The notes below the pieces were generated by a model. The model saw nothing but the letters and a program-made list of their open reading frames with translations, made no database searches and was not told where the DNA came from. Made by a program: the position numbers and the translations under genes. This document shows positions 1-12,480 of a DNA stretch of 64,000 nt, piece after piece. The stretch covers positions 1,944,565 to 2,008,564 of the forward strand of contig LNAC01000103.1 of assembly GCA_002007465.1 (NCBI GenBank). Reading direction: 5' to 3'. Within the stretch, counting starts at the first letter, position 1; the number at the start of each line of letters is the position of its first letter. Origin of the DNA: Ailurus styani (Eukaryota; Chordata; Mammalia; Carnivora; Ailuridae).

Positions 1-331
1 AGTACATTTAGTATTATCTCAGTTGCTGTCCAATTACTTTTTAAATGAGTTAAAATACAATATTCTATCATACAATTCAGTAATTTGAATTATTTTCTGT
101 AATTGTTTGTTATAGTCAAAACTCTCAATAAAAACTCATGGTGAACTTTAGAGAAAGTAATCTCAGCATAATAAATATTAATATACTTGTGGCAAGTCCA
201 CAAATGTTAGAAAAGATTATGCAGCAAATTCACTAAGTAAGATAAAGGACTAAAAGCAAGTGGGCTTTTGAATCAGAATATTATAATTTCTTTCCTTTAT
301 ACCAGTTAACCTTGACTAATTTAAGGCAAGC

Positions 332-373
<42 letters not shown>

Positions 374-427
374 TTTATTTTATACCATCCTGATGATGGT
401 TTAGAATGTAAGTGAGGTTCAGTGGGG
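1..427. repeat. AT-rich unique sequence with (GT)n microsatellite
   Basis: No gene or recognisable element is seen in this stretch. A perfect dinucleotide (GT)n run of about 19 units lies at 334-372; such runs are usually length-polymorphic. The rest is AT-rich with no long open frame. Confidence 0.8.
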
Positions 428-959
428 TGGAGTCTGGAGCCGACGACCACGAAAGATTTCTTGAGACGTCTTTGGTGCAAAATGGTTATTAATGGTTTAT
501 TAAAGCAAGGGGACAGGACCCATGGGCAGAAAGAGCTGCTGCCCAGGTGATCCTGAGGAGTGACTGATTATATACTCAGGAGTGGGAGAGGTGAGGACAA
601 AGGGGGTGTTCAGAAGGGCTGTCATATGGTAAAGAAGACTCTCAGGTTACTGGAGGCCTGGTTATTGTCAAGCCAAATTGTGTTTTGTTTTGTTTTGTTT
701 TTCTCTAATGAGGTACCAACATAAGGACAGCTGGGAGTCTTCTGGAAATTAGGCTATTGTAAATCACTAGGACATTTGTAAACTGAGGGAGACTCCTTTC
801 CTGCAGGACTGTGATCTCTATTAGTTAACCATTTGTTCTTCCTTTAGGACAGCCAGGAGTGCCTGAGGAATGTCACACATGTCACAAGGTGGGGGCGGGG
901 GAGAGGTGTAGGATGCCACCTCCTGCTTTGTCCTTAGCTAGTTTTTTGCTCCCTCATCA
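428..959 (-). mobile_element. Solo LTR, ERV class I-like
   Basis: Read on the minus strand the block begins TGATGAGGGAGC (right edge, 959) and ends at the CTCCA/TGG edge near 428, giving TG...CA ends and about 530 bp. A minus-strand AATAAA signal lies in the CTTTAATAAACC segment near 500. No internal retroviral sequence adjoins it, so it is read as a solo LTR left by LTR-LTR recombination. Its first 60 bases closely match the U3 stub at 35779 inside the ERV at 34.7-43.5 kb, where a polypurine tract precedes the same TGATGAGGGA start; that match is the main evidence. I could not find a clean target duplication, so the left edge is approximate. It contains a TTTTG simple-repeat stretch near 680-702. 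Confidence 0.65.
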
Positions 960-1356
960 ATGTCTCTACTTATTGTAAGAGTCTGTAGAGCATGGTGGTT
1001 CCTGGCATAGATACTGAAGCCACAACTTCTTTCAAACCCATCTCAAACTTCAGTATTGTTTAATCTCACTTAGGTTACATAACTTACCTTTACCTTTTTT
1101 TTTTTAAGTTTAAAATCTGGAAAATAATTAAATTTGTCTGATAAAGGAACAGAAAAATAGTCTTGTTGTATCTAGGACTAAGAATTTAATGGAAACCACA
1201 ACTTCCAAAATGAACCGCACCATATTTCACAAAAGGGAAAACCTGTGCCAAACCAGACTGTGATCACAGACTAAGCCAAAATTCCTTTAATGTCAGTTTG
1301 TATGGACCCACACTTGCTAAGATAAGACCATATACATATTTAAATGACTAACTCTG
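960..1356. other. Unannotated AT-rich sequence
   Basis: I see no gene or repeat family here. The last 11 bases (GACTAACTCTG, 1346-1356) are the left target duplication of the next SINE. Confidence 0.5.
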
Positions 1357-1554
1357 GGCACCTGGGTAGCTCAGTGGGTTAAAGCCTCTGCCTTAGGTTC
1401 AGGTCATGATCTCAGCATCCTGGGATCCAGGCCCGCATTGGGTTCTCTGCTCAGCGGGGAGCCTGCTTTCTCCTCTCTCTCTGCCTGCCTCTCAGCCTAC
1501 TTGTGATCTCTCTCCCTCTGTGAAATAAATAAATAAAATATTAAAAAAAAAAAA
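1357..1554 (+). mobile_element. CAN-SINE (tRNA-derived), mustelid-type head
   Basis: The tRNA-like head GGGCACCTGGGTAGCTCAG is followed by GGTTAAAGCCTCTGCC, a CT-rich middle, AAATAAATAAATAAA and an A tail. An 11-bp target duplication GACTAACTCTG flanks it (1346-1356 and 1555-1565), so it is a complete retroposed copy. Confidence 0.93.
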
Positions 1555-1628
1555 GACTAACTCTGCATAGAGTCATGTGTTCTAAAATAAGACTACTGAA
1601 TATTCCAGTAGTTCACCTAGTTTACGAT

Positions 1629-1778
1629 TATTTTATTTTATTTTATTTGAGAGAGAGCACACACATGCATGAGCCAGGGCAGGGAGGCAGAGGGAGAAGC
1701 AGACTCCATGCTGATCCCTGGGATCACCACCTAAGCCTAAAGCAGATACTTAACCAACTGAGCCACCCAGGGCATCCC
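1629..1778 (-). mobile_element. CAN-SINE, older antisense copy
   Basis: The left end is an antisense A-tail (TTTATTTTATTTTATTTGAGAGAGAG) and the right end the inverted head GAGCCACCCAGGGCATCCC. The body is shortened and diverged from the consensus, and no clean target duplication is seen. A chance frame across this area encodes nothing meaningful. Confidence 0.8.
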
Positions 1779-2060
1779 AACAGTTCTGACCAATACTCAC
1801 CAACATCATCCTTGACAAACTCTAGTTTTCAAAATGCCCTAAGTCCATTCTCCAATTCCCTCTTTTGAGATGTCCCATAGTTCTTATGTTGTTTATTCTC
1901 CTTGGCTACAAAAAATTAATAAATTTAACTTTGTGTGACTACAGCTGTTTCATACCAGTCTTTAGCCTGTATACTTAGCTGTTTCTTCCACAGTTTCTTT
2001 ATCTGTAAATGAGGGATTCGGTATTTCCATATAAATGATTGTTGTAAGAATTGGTTGAGG

Positions 2061-2096
<36 letters not shown>

Positions 2097-3096
2097 TTTA
2101 AGTGACCACTTTATGTTTCCTTTTAGTCTCTACTTTTTATTATTTATATTCTCTCAATTTATCTTGTCTCAAAACATGTTCTGAATAATTCCATGACAAA
2201 GATACTTTAATACCTCAGAAATAAGTAGGAGTGAGTTAAACTAATAAGATGACATGCAAAAGTAATTCCTTCATCTTAAATATGCTTTAGAAGACTTTCA
2301 TTCTCTTAACATTCCAATAAACTTAAAGCCAAAAAACATAAATGAAAAATAATCTGACAAACTTAAGCTCTCTTCATGTGTTACTTCTTTTTGTTACACT
2401 TCTTCTCTTTGTGCTGTGGAGTGACTATTTCCTGTATAATGATGGAAAATTAAATATTTTGTTAATTCTTTTGCTTCTACTTGTCACTTGATCAAGAGGT
2501 AGAACTTCCTGTTTCAACAAGTCAATTTCTATAATTTCTGTGGACTTAATCAATACTTATTTCTCCTTTTCTGTATTCATGCTGTTGTTTTCGAAGGGTT
2601 ACAAAAATAAGTACTTTCTAAACGTCACCCCTTAGAATATTTACAAAGATTTTATTAATTTAGAATTATGTGGCTCAGAAAAATCAGGTATTTGCCCAAT
2701 ATCCATACCAAATCACGGAACTGTGATGATTCAATCACAATTCTCTTACGACTGACTCTGCTGTGTTGTCTGGGATGAAGCAAATCAAATCCCATACTCA
2801 GCACCCACACAACTAGGTACTTGATGTTTTAGTCTGAAGATCCTCTACTTAAGTAAATTTTGGAATAATTTGTCTTTCATGTAAATGTGTGCTTTCTCTT
2901 CATTTTCCTTACTAGTATACCATACATACTTACTTGCTATTCAACTTATAAAGATAGAAATTATGGAAAGCTTTGATAAACTATATTTCAGATCCTTTAA
3001 AATGACTTCCTTGATTGTCAAAAAATTTTAATTTTAATGTTTGAGACTTGAGTATGGCAAATGTTATCATGTCCTTATCACTTAAAAATAAGTCTA
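1779..3096. other. AT-rich sequence with MIR remnant and (TA)n
   Basis: A MIR-like SINE 3' half (TTTCTTTATCTGTAAATGAGGGAT, plus strand) lies at about 1978-2062 and runs into a (AT)n tract at about 2062-2092. The remainder to 3096 shows no gene or repeat that I recognise. Confidence 0.5.
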
Positions 3097-3316
3097 GGGG
3101 CACCTGGGTGGCTCATTTGGTTAAGTGTCTGCCTTTGGCTCAGGTCATGGTCTCAGGGTCCTGGGATCAAGCCCCACGTTGGGCTCCCTGCTCACCAGGG
3201 AGTCCATTTCTCCCTCTCCCTCTGCCCCACCCACCCTCCATATGCTCTCTCTCTCTCTCTCTCAAATAAATAAAAGCTAAAAAATATAAAAATAAAAATA
3301 AATTTAAAAATAAGTT
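3097..3316 (+). mobile_element. CAN-SINE, 'GGTTAAGTGTCTGCC' subtype
   Basis: The head GGGGCACCTGGGTGGCTCATTTGGTTAAGTG is followed by the CT-rich middle, a (TC)n run at 3245-3263 and an AAATAAATAAA tail that continues as a long A/T-rich tail. TAAAAATAAGTCT before it and TAAAAATAAGTTT after it are the probable target duplication. Confidence 0.9.
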
Positions 3317-4020
3317 TAAAAATAAGTTTCAGCTATTATTTTCCCCTTCAACATAAACAAAAATAAAAGAAATAATATGGAATTAGACCTGCAAAAGTTG
3401 CTAATTTTTTACAATAGACACACACCCTTATATACACACACACACACAAATTCAAACATAACGACAAACTTATTTATACGACAAAGTAAATGCATATAAT
3501 ATTATTGAGGTAGTTTACATATATAACATTAGAAACAAATGCATATTAAATGGTCATACAGTTTATTGAAGGAAAATAAGTACAAATAAACCACAACACC
3601 CAAGGTTTTATATCATCGGAGAATGAGTTTGCAAGAGGACATTTACCTAATTATTCAGAGTTTCAGAATTATTCCTATAGATAATCACACTTTTTTTGGC
3701 CCTCAGAGGTTCATTCCTATAGATATTAACTGCTTTAAACTTTTAGCTACCAAAGGGAAAAGGATTGAAAAAATCTTTCTGAAGAGTTGGAAACTTCTGA
3801 GTAAATTGGAAATAGTCAATAAATTATGGTAACTAAAAATGTCCTCTCACCTAACACACCTTACATTAGTCAAAGAAATATGGAAAGCAGTAAAACATTG
3901 ACACAGTCCTTTTCCATCAGCTGAACTAAGGGCTTTATAAAGTCACTCCTTCTATAGCCCCCCCAAAAGAGAAATCTGTAGGCTTATACATATAAGAAAA
4001 CATTAGACTTATTCTGATCT
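3317..4020. other. Unannotated AT-rich sequence
   Basis: There is a short (CA)n run near 3436-3449. I see no other recognisable element and no coding frame with a credible product. Confidence 0.5.
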
Positions 4021-4024
4021 TAAA

Positions 4025-5520
4025 AATGATGGAGGACTCCTAGAAAATAAGATAGGAGAAAACCTAGGTGACCTTGGTATGACCACAAATATTTAGATAT
4101 AACACCAAAGGTATGATTCATGAAAGAAAAAAATTGATAAGCTGGACATCCTTAAAATTAGAAACTCCTGCCCTGTGAAAGATGATGACAAGAATATGAG
4201 AAGTTATGCCACATGCTGGAAGAAAAATATATGCACAAGGCACATTTGATAAAGGACCATTATCCAAAATAGACAAAGAACTTTTAAAACTCAAGTAAGA
4301 TAGTGAATAATGTGATTAAAAAATGGGCCAAAGACCTTAACAGACACTTCACCAAAGAAGATATAAAGATGGCAAATAAGCATGTGAAAAGATAATTAGC
4401 ATCACATGTCATCAGGGAAATGCAAATTAAAACAACAATGAAATACCACTACACACCTATGGTCAAAATTCAGACACTGACAGTAAATGTTGGCAAATAT
4501 GTAGAACAACAAGAACTCTCATTCTGGTGGGAATACATATGGTGGAGACACTTTGGAAGGAAGTTTTGTAGGTTCTTACCAACTAAACATACTTTTACCA
4601 TAGAACCCAACAATCAGACTCCTTGGTATTTACCCAAAAGACCAAAGACTCATGGCCACACAAAAATTTGTACACAGATGTTTATAATAGCCTTGTTCAC
4701 AATTGCCAAATCTTTGAAGCAACCAAGATGTCCTTTTTCATGTATAAATAAACTTTGGTACAGGGATGCCTGAGTGGCTCTGCTGGTTAAGTGCCCGGCT
4801 CTTGATTTCTGTTCAGGTCATGATCTCCGGGTGGTGAGATGAAGTCCAGTGTGGAGCCCCACATCAGGCACTGCTCAGCAGGGAGTCTGCTGAGGATTCT
4901 CTTCCCCTGCCCCTCCCATCCCTCTCAATCTCTCTCTCTCTTTCTCAAATAATAAATAAACAAATCTTTAAAAAAAAATAAAATAAACCTTGGTACATCT
5001 GGGCAATGGAATATTATTCAGTGCTTAAAAGAAATGAGTTATCAAGCCCTGAAAAACATGAAGGGATCTTAAATGCATATTCCTTAGTGAAATGAGCCAA
5101 TCTGAAAATCTACATACTACATAATTCCAGCTATAAGGAATTCTTATTCTGGAAAAAGCAAAACTATGGAGACTTTAAAAACATCAGTGAAGGGAGGGAT
5201 GATAAAGCAGACCCCAGAGAAATTTTAGGGCAGTGAAAATACTCTGTATGATATCCTACTGTTGGGTATATGTCATTATACATTTGTACAAATCTATCGA
5301 ACATACAGTACCAAGAGTAAACCCTATTGTAAACTATGGACTCCGGGTGATAATGATCATCAATGCAGGGTTATCAGTTGTAACAAACGTACCACTCTGA
5401 TGGGGGCTATAGTTAGATAATGGGAGAGGTAGGTTCTGTGTGGGGGAGTGAGTGGGTATATGGGAAATCCATACTTCTTAATTTTTCTGTGATTCTAAAA
5501 CTGCTCTTTAAAAAAAGCCT
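4025..5520 (+). mobile_element. Old L1 fragment (ORF2 C-terminal end and 3' UTR), interrupted
   Basis: The plus-strand sequence matches the end of mammalian L1 ORF2: GACCTTAACAGACACTTCACC, ATGCAAATTAAAACAACAATGA, ATAGCCTTGTTCACAATTGCC, and past the SINE GGGCAATGGAATATTATTCAG. A 3'-UTR-like stretch follows to about 5520. The frame is broken by many stops; the 117-codon frame at 4420-4773 is a surviving piece. A CAN-SINE sits at 4763-4980. Divergence suggests an ancient L1M-type subfamily, but the subfamily is inferred. Confidence 0.85.
4763..4980 (+). mobile_element. CAN-SINE inserted in old L1
   Basis: The copy runs from GGGATGCCTGAGTGGCTC to an AATAAATAAACAAATCTTTAAA tail. Its 17-bp target duplication (AAATAAACTTTGGTACA at 4746-4762; AAATAAACCTTGGTACA at 4981-4997, one mismatch) is L1 sequence, so the SINE is younger than the L1 it splits. 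Head and middle diverge from the mustelid-type copies, so this is an older subfamily. Confidence 0.93.
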
Positions 5521-7666
5521 TTATTTTTAAAAAATCGGTTAGAGAAAGATCTTCACTTTTATACTGAAATGAAACTTTACTAACAGGAAAAACTATTGTT
5601 TTGGTTAGTTAGTCTTACAGTCTAGGTAACTGACATCAGCTTTAACTCTAAATTTGCTTATACTACTATTTAAAATAACTTTAGTTAGATGAAAGAAAAG
5701 CCATAGCTAACAGTGTAGAAAACCCCTGGACAATACAATCTCTTGGAAGTCTGCTATTACAAAGCCTCAAAGGATTTCCTAAATTGAAGTGAAAGTAGGA
5801 AGGGACAGGAATGTGGAGCTTGTCAAATTCCCACGTGGGGGAAAGGATCAATGTTTGTACAAATTGCTAAGCTGTTCATGAGGGAGAAACTAATACTTCA
5901 ACAAATGCTCCCTTGCTAGGGACATGGAAACAGTTTCATATAATCCTCTGGGGATTATATTCATGGGAATCCCCATGGTAGAGAAATGGAATATAGAATG
6001 AATCTTAATTGAACTCCTCATACAATGTTAAAATTGGTCTCTATATTCCTGAAGCTGTCTGGCTTCAAATATATGAAGAAAATTGGCTTTGTACAAATAT
6101 GTTATTGAAAAATAAATGAGTATTTCAACAATCTTTTCAGATAGTCATAGATACTAAAACTCTACCAACACTCAAAAAGTAGTGGTCTCCTAAAGGATAT
6201 TTGCCAAGTGACATCTTAAAAATATACCAAATTTCATTAGATTCAATTTCATCAGTTTGTCTTGTATGATATTTCATCCAGTCATGATTTTGTAAAATTA
6301 TGCTTTGGCTCTTTTGGAAATATTGGTTCACTTAATATTTCGGTTCTCCTAAATTTTGATATATCTTATAACACAGTTTTAAAAATTCACATTTGTTAAT
6401 AACACTAATCTTATCAGGAGAAGTAAATACTGGGAAGCTCTCAAGCTCACAGTGACAGATGCAAGTTTTCAAAATTCTAATTTTTAATTGAAAATTAAAA
6501 TTTTTTTATCAGCACAAAGTGTTTTTTCATTAACATTATGTTATCTTCATTTTTAATGTATGCATGTACTCACATCTGGATAATCATTGTTTGACTGTCA
6601 GTGGTTCTTGCAAGGAAAAAGTGGTATTCTATGATTAAAGTTATCTTATGCTTTACCTTAAGATAACTATTATACTGCAGTGAGCAACAGAAGTGCTTTT
6701 TGCATACTATACATTTCAACATACTGAGTATTAAAAATGTTTACTCAAGGGTCTAGATTTAATAAAATTAATTTTTACTGCTTCATCAAGGATATTATTA
6801 AGTGAAACTGCTGCACTATGCACAAAACCTTTCAATTAGCAAATCTGAATTTTCTAATAACTAAGGGCAAAGCAAGGGTGAATATGAAGAACTAAGTGTA
6901 TTATAGTAGTAAACAGGAAACATAGTAGAAGTTGTTGCACGGGCATTGTAAGGCCCATTAATCATAATGAATAATGTAAGTGTAACCTTCATTTGTGTTG
7001 TATTTTGGTTTGAGCTGCTTATCTCACTTTTGGCCACTCCAGTTTACTTGAAATTATTCTGTGTTGGTTGAGTCTGGGACACTGCATTCAGAGGTTGCAT
7101 AAAGTAGATGAGAAAAAGGTTATGAATTTGCTGTCCTCTACAAATGTCTGCTTCAAGGAAAATGATTATGGTCTTCAAGTATACTTGAGCTTTTCCTTTA
7201 ATATGAAGAAGCATTTCTACCAGCAAGCAGCTCCACGGTGGAGTTTCTACCAGAGTACTGCAGATTTTATAGAATGTTTGCTTTTCAGCCCACGTATAGA
7301 TCTATACTTCTAGGCAAGAAAAATGGAGGCCAGTTGGTTGCCTAAGCACAATTCAGAGCAAAACGGGGAACTCCATATGAATCTAGGTAAGAGTGGAAGA
7401 AAAAGAAAAATTCATACCCGTGAGTGTCAGTAGATACCAGACAGTTCCCCATGTGATACTTCTCAGTTTATTTGCAGTTGTTTTTCTAGACTTGAATTCT
7501 CTGAAGCTAGCAGTTTGGTGATGCCCGTTCTCCCTCTGCCATCATCACTGCTGTTTTAACCCCAAGTTGCTTAACTGCCTTCTCATCGCAGTAAAAGAGC
7601 AGCAATCCAAGTAATTCTGAGCATCCTAAAAACAACAGTAACAATAACAATTTAATTAAAAACAGA
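5521..7666. other. Unannotated AT-rich sequence
   Basis: No repeat family, RNA gene or exon is recognised over these 2.1 kb. Frames at 6137-6331, 7044-7226 and 7068-7313 are short, overlap on opposite strands and show no recognisable domain. Confidence 0.5.
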
Positions 7667-7862
7667 GGGACGCCTGGGTGGCTCAGTGGGTTAAGTGTCT
7701 GACATTTGGTTTTGGCTCAGGTCATGATCTCAGGGTCGTGGACTGAGCCCCACATTGGGCTCTGTGCTCAGTGCAGAATCTGCTTGAGAGTTTCTCCCTC
7801 TCAGTCTCCCTCCGCAGCTCCCCCCACTCACTCTGTCTCAAATAAATAAGTAAATAAATAAT
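7667..7862 (+). mobile_element. CAN-SINE
   Basis: The head GGGACGCCTGGGTGGCTCAG is followed by GGTTAAGTGTCTGACATTTGG and ends CTCAAATAAATAAGTAAATAAATAA. It is complete at the head and slightly diverged. Confidence 0.9.
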
Positions 7863-8777
7863 AGGAAGGCAAAATGAATCTTAATTACTAGAAAGCCAAC
7901 CTGTGTCGGATTCTTTCCATAGACCCCATTACACCTGTACAAAAGAGCAAGAGACATTTGGTATAATAATTCATTTTTCAAACTATTTTCTTCTTAATGT
8001 AATTATATGCTATCTGAAAGCATACGTCAGTGCAAGTTGAATTAAATGTTTTATAACCATTCCCTTTCAGAATCCAATGAAATTTTAAAATAAAAAATGA
8101 AAATCAATTTCTCTTTGTTTCACAAATAATTTGATATTTATATTTTTCAGTTATTTTTATGATAAAAAATAGTAAAATTTGCAGCAATACTCAATCTAAA
8201 TGTGATATTTAAAGACAATGTCCCTTATTTGCAGTCAATTTAATCATTATAGTATAAAACTAAAAAAGAAGTTAAACAATAGAGACAGATATGATTGATG
8301 TGATAAAAATTACATTCTGACCCCACTACACTTTCATGTGTTTCAAAAATAATTTATATTTAAATCGCTTCAACTTAACGACTAGAATAGTGGCCCCAAA
8401 TTTCTTTAAACAAATCTACCATCATGGATGACAAGTAGTCAAATTAATTTTGAAAGCTACACTTTCAGCTTGAAAAAGAAAATCTAAAATAACTTTTTAG
8501 AAAAGCACTTTAGGGAAAGTGTATGAAATATTGATTCTATTTACACATTAAAGTAATGTTTATTACCATAATATAATATTTTCAGATAAAAAACCTAATA
8601 AATAAAATAGCTAAACATTTTAAGAGAATTCATGTAGATATAATTGTATAATAAATAATATTTTAAATGTCCCTACAGTTATTAACTTTAGCAACAAAAT
8701 GATTAAGTGTTAAAAAAATCAAATAGCTCTAAAGCAAAAGGAACTCTATAAAAATGGAAGGATTGCCAGTCTACCTC
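7863..8777. other. Unannotated AT-rich sequence
   Basis: Very AT-rich, with no recognisable element or coding frame. Confidence 0.5.
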
Positions 8778-8792
8778 AAAATATTGGCATCT

Positions 8793-9000
8793 TTTTTTTT
8801 TTTTAAAAGATTTTATTTATTCATTTGACACAGAGAGAGAGATTACAAGTAGGCAGAGAGGCAGGCAGAGAGAGAGGAGAGAGGAGGAAGCAGGCTCCCT
8901 GCTGAGCAGAGAGCCCGATGTGGGCCTCGATCCCAGGACCCTGGGATCATGACCTGAGCCGAAGGCAGCGGCTTTAACCCACTGAGCCACCCAGGCGCCC
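8793..9000 (-). mobile_element. CAN-SINE, mustelid-type, antisense
   Basis: The antisense poly(A) (T run) and AGATTTTATTTATTCATTTG are followed by the inverted CT-rich region and the inverted head CTGAGCCACCCAGGCGCCC. The target duplication AAAATATTGGCATCT is seen on both sides (8778-8792 and 9001-9015). Little divergence and perfect flanks suggest a young insertion. Confidence 0.95.
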
Positions 9001-9015
9001 AAAATATTGGCATCT

Positions 9016-9340
9016 TAAAGCTAATATTTTTTTCCGTAATAAACCATGGAATTTTTGCGAAAACAAACTTGGCTCTTCTTATGGGAACAGCTTCCAGCTG
9101 ATACTGATTTCAAAGACATCTGGACAATAGCCTTCCTACATCAGATTTTTCAACTTTTATTGGTTGTTCCATAATTAGAAACCAGAGTGGTACCAATAGT
9201 ATATTGTACTCTCAAAGATAGCAATCAGAGAATTCAGCAAGTTCAAGAAACAGAATTATATGTTATGATACTGTGATTATAATAGATATATTATTGGTCT
9301 TCCCATTTGTGGAAAGAGCTTTTAAAACCCTTGTAATTTC
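9016..9340. other. Unannotated sequence
   Basis: Nothing recognised. Confidence 0.4.
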
Positions 9341-10120
9341 CTAAGTGAGGAGAGCAACATAGGTGTTTTATGTTAATGAGGTAACTTTGGGACCCCTCCT
9401 AGAGCTGGGAACTGGTTGTCAGTGGAGCCAGCCTTGCAATTAAAGATTTAGAATATTCAGTTCCACCCCTATGACTTCCATGGTGGGGAAAGGGGTTGGT
9501 TGGATGACTTAATCAATCATGCCTATGTAAAAAAGACTCCATAAAAACCCAAGAGGACAAAGTTTGGAGAGCTTGCAGTTTAGGGAACTTACAGAGATTT
9601 AGGGAAAGTGGTCCACTCTAAGAGAGCAAGAAAGCTTTGCATCTTTTCCTCATACTTTGCCATATATGTCACTTCATTCTGCTGTTCCTGAGTTACATCC
9701 TTTTATAATAAACCAGTCATTCAGTAAGTAAAATGTTTCTTTGAGTTCTGTGAGCCACTCTAGCAAATTAATCAAACCAGAGGAGAGTGTTCATGGGGAC
9801 CACTGATAAATAGCTGGTCAAAAAGAAGTACAGGTAACAACCTGGACTTAATGACTGGCATCTGAAACCAGAAGCAGGGGTCCTTGGAATTTCCAATTGA
9901 TAGGTCAGAAGCACAGGTGGTAACCTGGGCTTTGGACTGTCATCTGAAGTTGGTGTAGGGGCAGTCATGTGGGATTTCATGTAGAGGCAGGTAAGTGTCA
10001 GAATTGAATTGAATTGTAGGATATCTAGCTGATGTCCAAGAATTGCTGTTTGGTGTTGGGGAAACCCTCTTCTCCGTGTTGCAATTGGGTCCGGGAACCC
10101 AAAAGATGTACCAACTTCTG
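9341..10120 (+). mobile_element. Probable old ERV LTR with plus-strand polyA signal
   Basis: The block has LTR-like organisation: GGTGTTTTATGTTAATGAGG near the start, CATAAAAACCC near 9541 as a possible TATA box, CTTTTATAATAAACCAG with AATAAA at about 9706, then TGAGTTCTGTGAGCCACTC and CAGAATTGAATTGAATTG. I recall this combination from old mammalian LTRs, but I cannot name the subfamily. Both ends are approximate. The minus-strand frame at 9768-10220 crosses it and has no credible product. Confidence 0.5.
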
Positions 10121-10734
10121 TAACATGCTTTGAATGGCTAGCGTGCAGAACACTATTGTGAAAAAAGAAACTTTGAAAGTTGCACCAGTTACAGAGGATC
10201 AGATAATTGAAAAAATTCAAAAGCCTCTAATGTATACTGATATAAAGCTTTTTGTGCAGTAGCAGAAAGTAAGATCAGGCTACAAATGAAGGTCTAAGAA
10301 TTCCATATGCAGACCCCCAGGCTCCTTTCTCAGTCACACAGGATCTGTTTCATCTTGATGACAAAAAGATACTTGTAGAAATTGTGGTTTCAAGGGGGCC
10401 CAGGCAAAAATTTAGAGCTGTGCCTTTAACTCCTTTGATCCTATAACCAATCCAATTTGTGTAACCTGTTTTGTTTTGTTGCTTTACTTCTATGAAAGTT
10501 ATCACTAAAGACTCCTATCCCTGACTCCTACTCTTACTGTAATCCACTTACAAAAACTTTTGAAATTTATCTTAGTAGCAAACATACTTATATTACCAAC
10601 TCTGTAATGAACTTTCTCTTCTTTTCTGCACTTTTATTGTTAGCTATCTCTGCACAAGGGAATTTTAAACATGGTTCTCTCTCCTCAAATACCTGACCAA
10701 TAACCATAAAAAAAAAAAAAAGAATTAAATCTTT
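10121..10734. other. Unannotated sequence with poly(A) stretch
   Basis: No gene is recognised. An A run at about 10708-10721 precedes the L1 fragment. Confidence 0.4.
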
Positions 10735-11066
10735 GTGTTTGCAATGACCTGGATGGAGCTAGAATGTATTATACTAAGCAAAGTAAGTCAGAGAAATTTC
10801 AGTCATGTGTGATATAAGAAACAAAACAAATGAACAAAGGGGAAAAAGAAGAGAGAGGCAAACAGACTGTTAACTCTAGAGAACAAACTAATGGTTACCA
10901 GAAGGGAGGTGAGCAGGGGCATGGGTTAAATGGGTGTTGTTCTGATGAGTACTGGGTATGATATGGATTATTGAATCACTATATTGTATCCCTGAAACTA
11001 ATATTATACTGTATGTTAACTAACTGTAATTTAAGTCAACAAATTTTTAAGAGAATATAAAAAAAC
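10735..11066 (+). mobile_element. L1 3' end fragment (carnivore type)
   Basis: Plus-strand ATGACCTGGATGGAGCTAGA, AAGTCAGAGAAATTTCAGTC, AACTAATGGTTACCAGAAGG and CTATATTGTATCCCTGAAAC are the ORF2 end and 3' UTR seen in carnivore L1 copies. It is heavily 5'-truncated and has an A-rich end. Confidence 0.8.
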
Positions 11067-12480
11067 TTGAGGAAGAAAGTGGAAGGATAACTGCATATTT
11101 TGATACTCAGCCTAAAACTTTTCCTCTTCTCCATTTCTTTGCACACTTCCCATCTATTTGCTTCTACTGTTTGATATTACAGGAAGATCCAGTTCCAAAA
11201 AATAATCATCTAAATATGTTTTATCAACACAAATCTTCAGTTCTTTATAAATTTAAGTTTATATGTAGTTGAATTAACCAATATGAAGTTGAATATAATG
11301 TTCTTCAGTGTTGGAATGGAATTTATGATCATTTAAGATAATATCCTGCTACTTATATTAATATATACTTTTTTCTTCCCTTTTAATTTTCATTTACTTT
11401 GATTCTAAAAACAAAACTCTGAAGCAATTATGCCATAACAAAGATGAATTACAGAAATTCATATAGTCAGGTATTGCTACCCTTTTCTTGAAAATATGCT
11501 GTAAAATAGATCTATAGATACATTGATTTTGTACATGCTCATATATTTTCAGCAATATAGACATACTCATGTTCTTGAGGGGAGAATAATTTAATATCCT
11601 AGAAAATATAAAAGTTATAAAACCAAGCTTTCGAAACAGAGTACAGAGGCTAATTTTGTTATACATATTTATCAATTTTATGCATGAAAATAAATATTTC
11701 ATCACACAAATAGTGATATTGTATGCATAAATTCATGTGCTATGGTTCAGCTATAAATTGTGATTCAGTGTGACTGTTTCAGGAAAACTAATTTCTAGTT
11801 ACATATATTTACATTTTATTACTACAAACTTATGTGTAAGTGATACTATTACATTGAACTCTTGAGCTGATTATAAGTGTATATTTATAACAAAATTAGT
11901 AAAAAAAAAGCAAAAAACTATACAAAATCATTTAAATTATCCACAAGTCTACTACAATTTGACATTTGTGTGTAGTTTTGTGGCATGAGTAGGTGGGCAC
12001 ACATAAACTTGAGAATACCAAGTTTCTTAATGTAAATTATACTATGAAATTATATCATGATCTTTTTTCTCATACAATTAAGATTTTTTCAATGACATGA
12101 TTTCTATAGCTTTCCCATATAATAACCTATGAAGTTCTATGCTGTGTTTAGTTCATCAGTATATCCTCATGATTGAAATGGGCTTATCACACAGGAATTG
12201 CTTAAATATTTGAATAACAAAATAATACTAAAGAAAATTCAGATGTTTGACATCTAGTCGTTTTTAATTTTTAAACAGTATACATTTTTTTGTGTAGAGA
12301 GTGTATGTAATTCCAATAAGTAAACTAAATGTACTTTTTAAAAAAGAATGGGGTTATATCCCTTTTCTCTCATTCATTCTTCATTTCATGGCTGCTAAAA
12401 CTACCTTTACAATGTCAATGAATTTTTTTTATCATCAAATATAAAGCTCTTTTTATGTTTTGTTCCTACCAAAACATTTT
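11067..12480. other. Unannotated AT-rich sequence
   Basis: No repeat family or exon is recognised. The 103-codon minus-strand frame at 11394-11705 has no recognisable domain and lies in AT-rich DNA. Confidence 0.45.

Noticed and set aside
334..372. CRISPR-like or other spaced repeat arrays
   Set aside because: All short repeats seen are plain microsatellites without spacers, and the host is a mammal.
1357..1430. tRNA gene in the SINE head
   Set aside because: The tRNA-like promoter boxes belong to a CAN-SINE with tail and target duplication; no cloverleaf gene expected.
4420..4773. 117-codon plus-strand frame as a gene
   Set aside because: It is the C-terminal part of a decayed L1 ORF2.
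8817..9002. Minus-strand frame similar to several others (APGWLSGLKPL, WVAQWVK types)
   Set aside because: These are translations of CAN-SINE copies, seen again at 16677, 22889, 48886 and 52931; not a protein family.
9768..10220. 150-codon minus-strand frame
   Set aside because: It crosses an old LTR-like block on the opposite strand and shows no recognisable domain.
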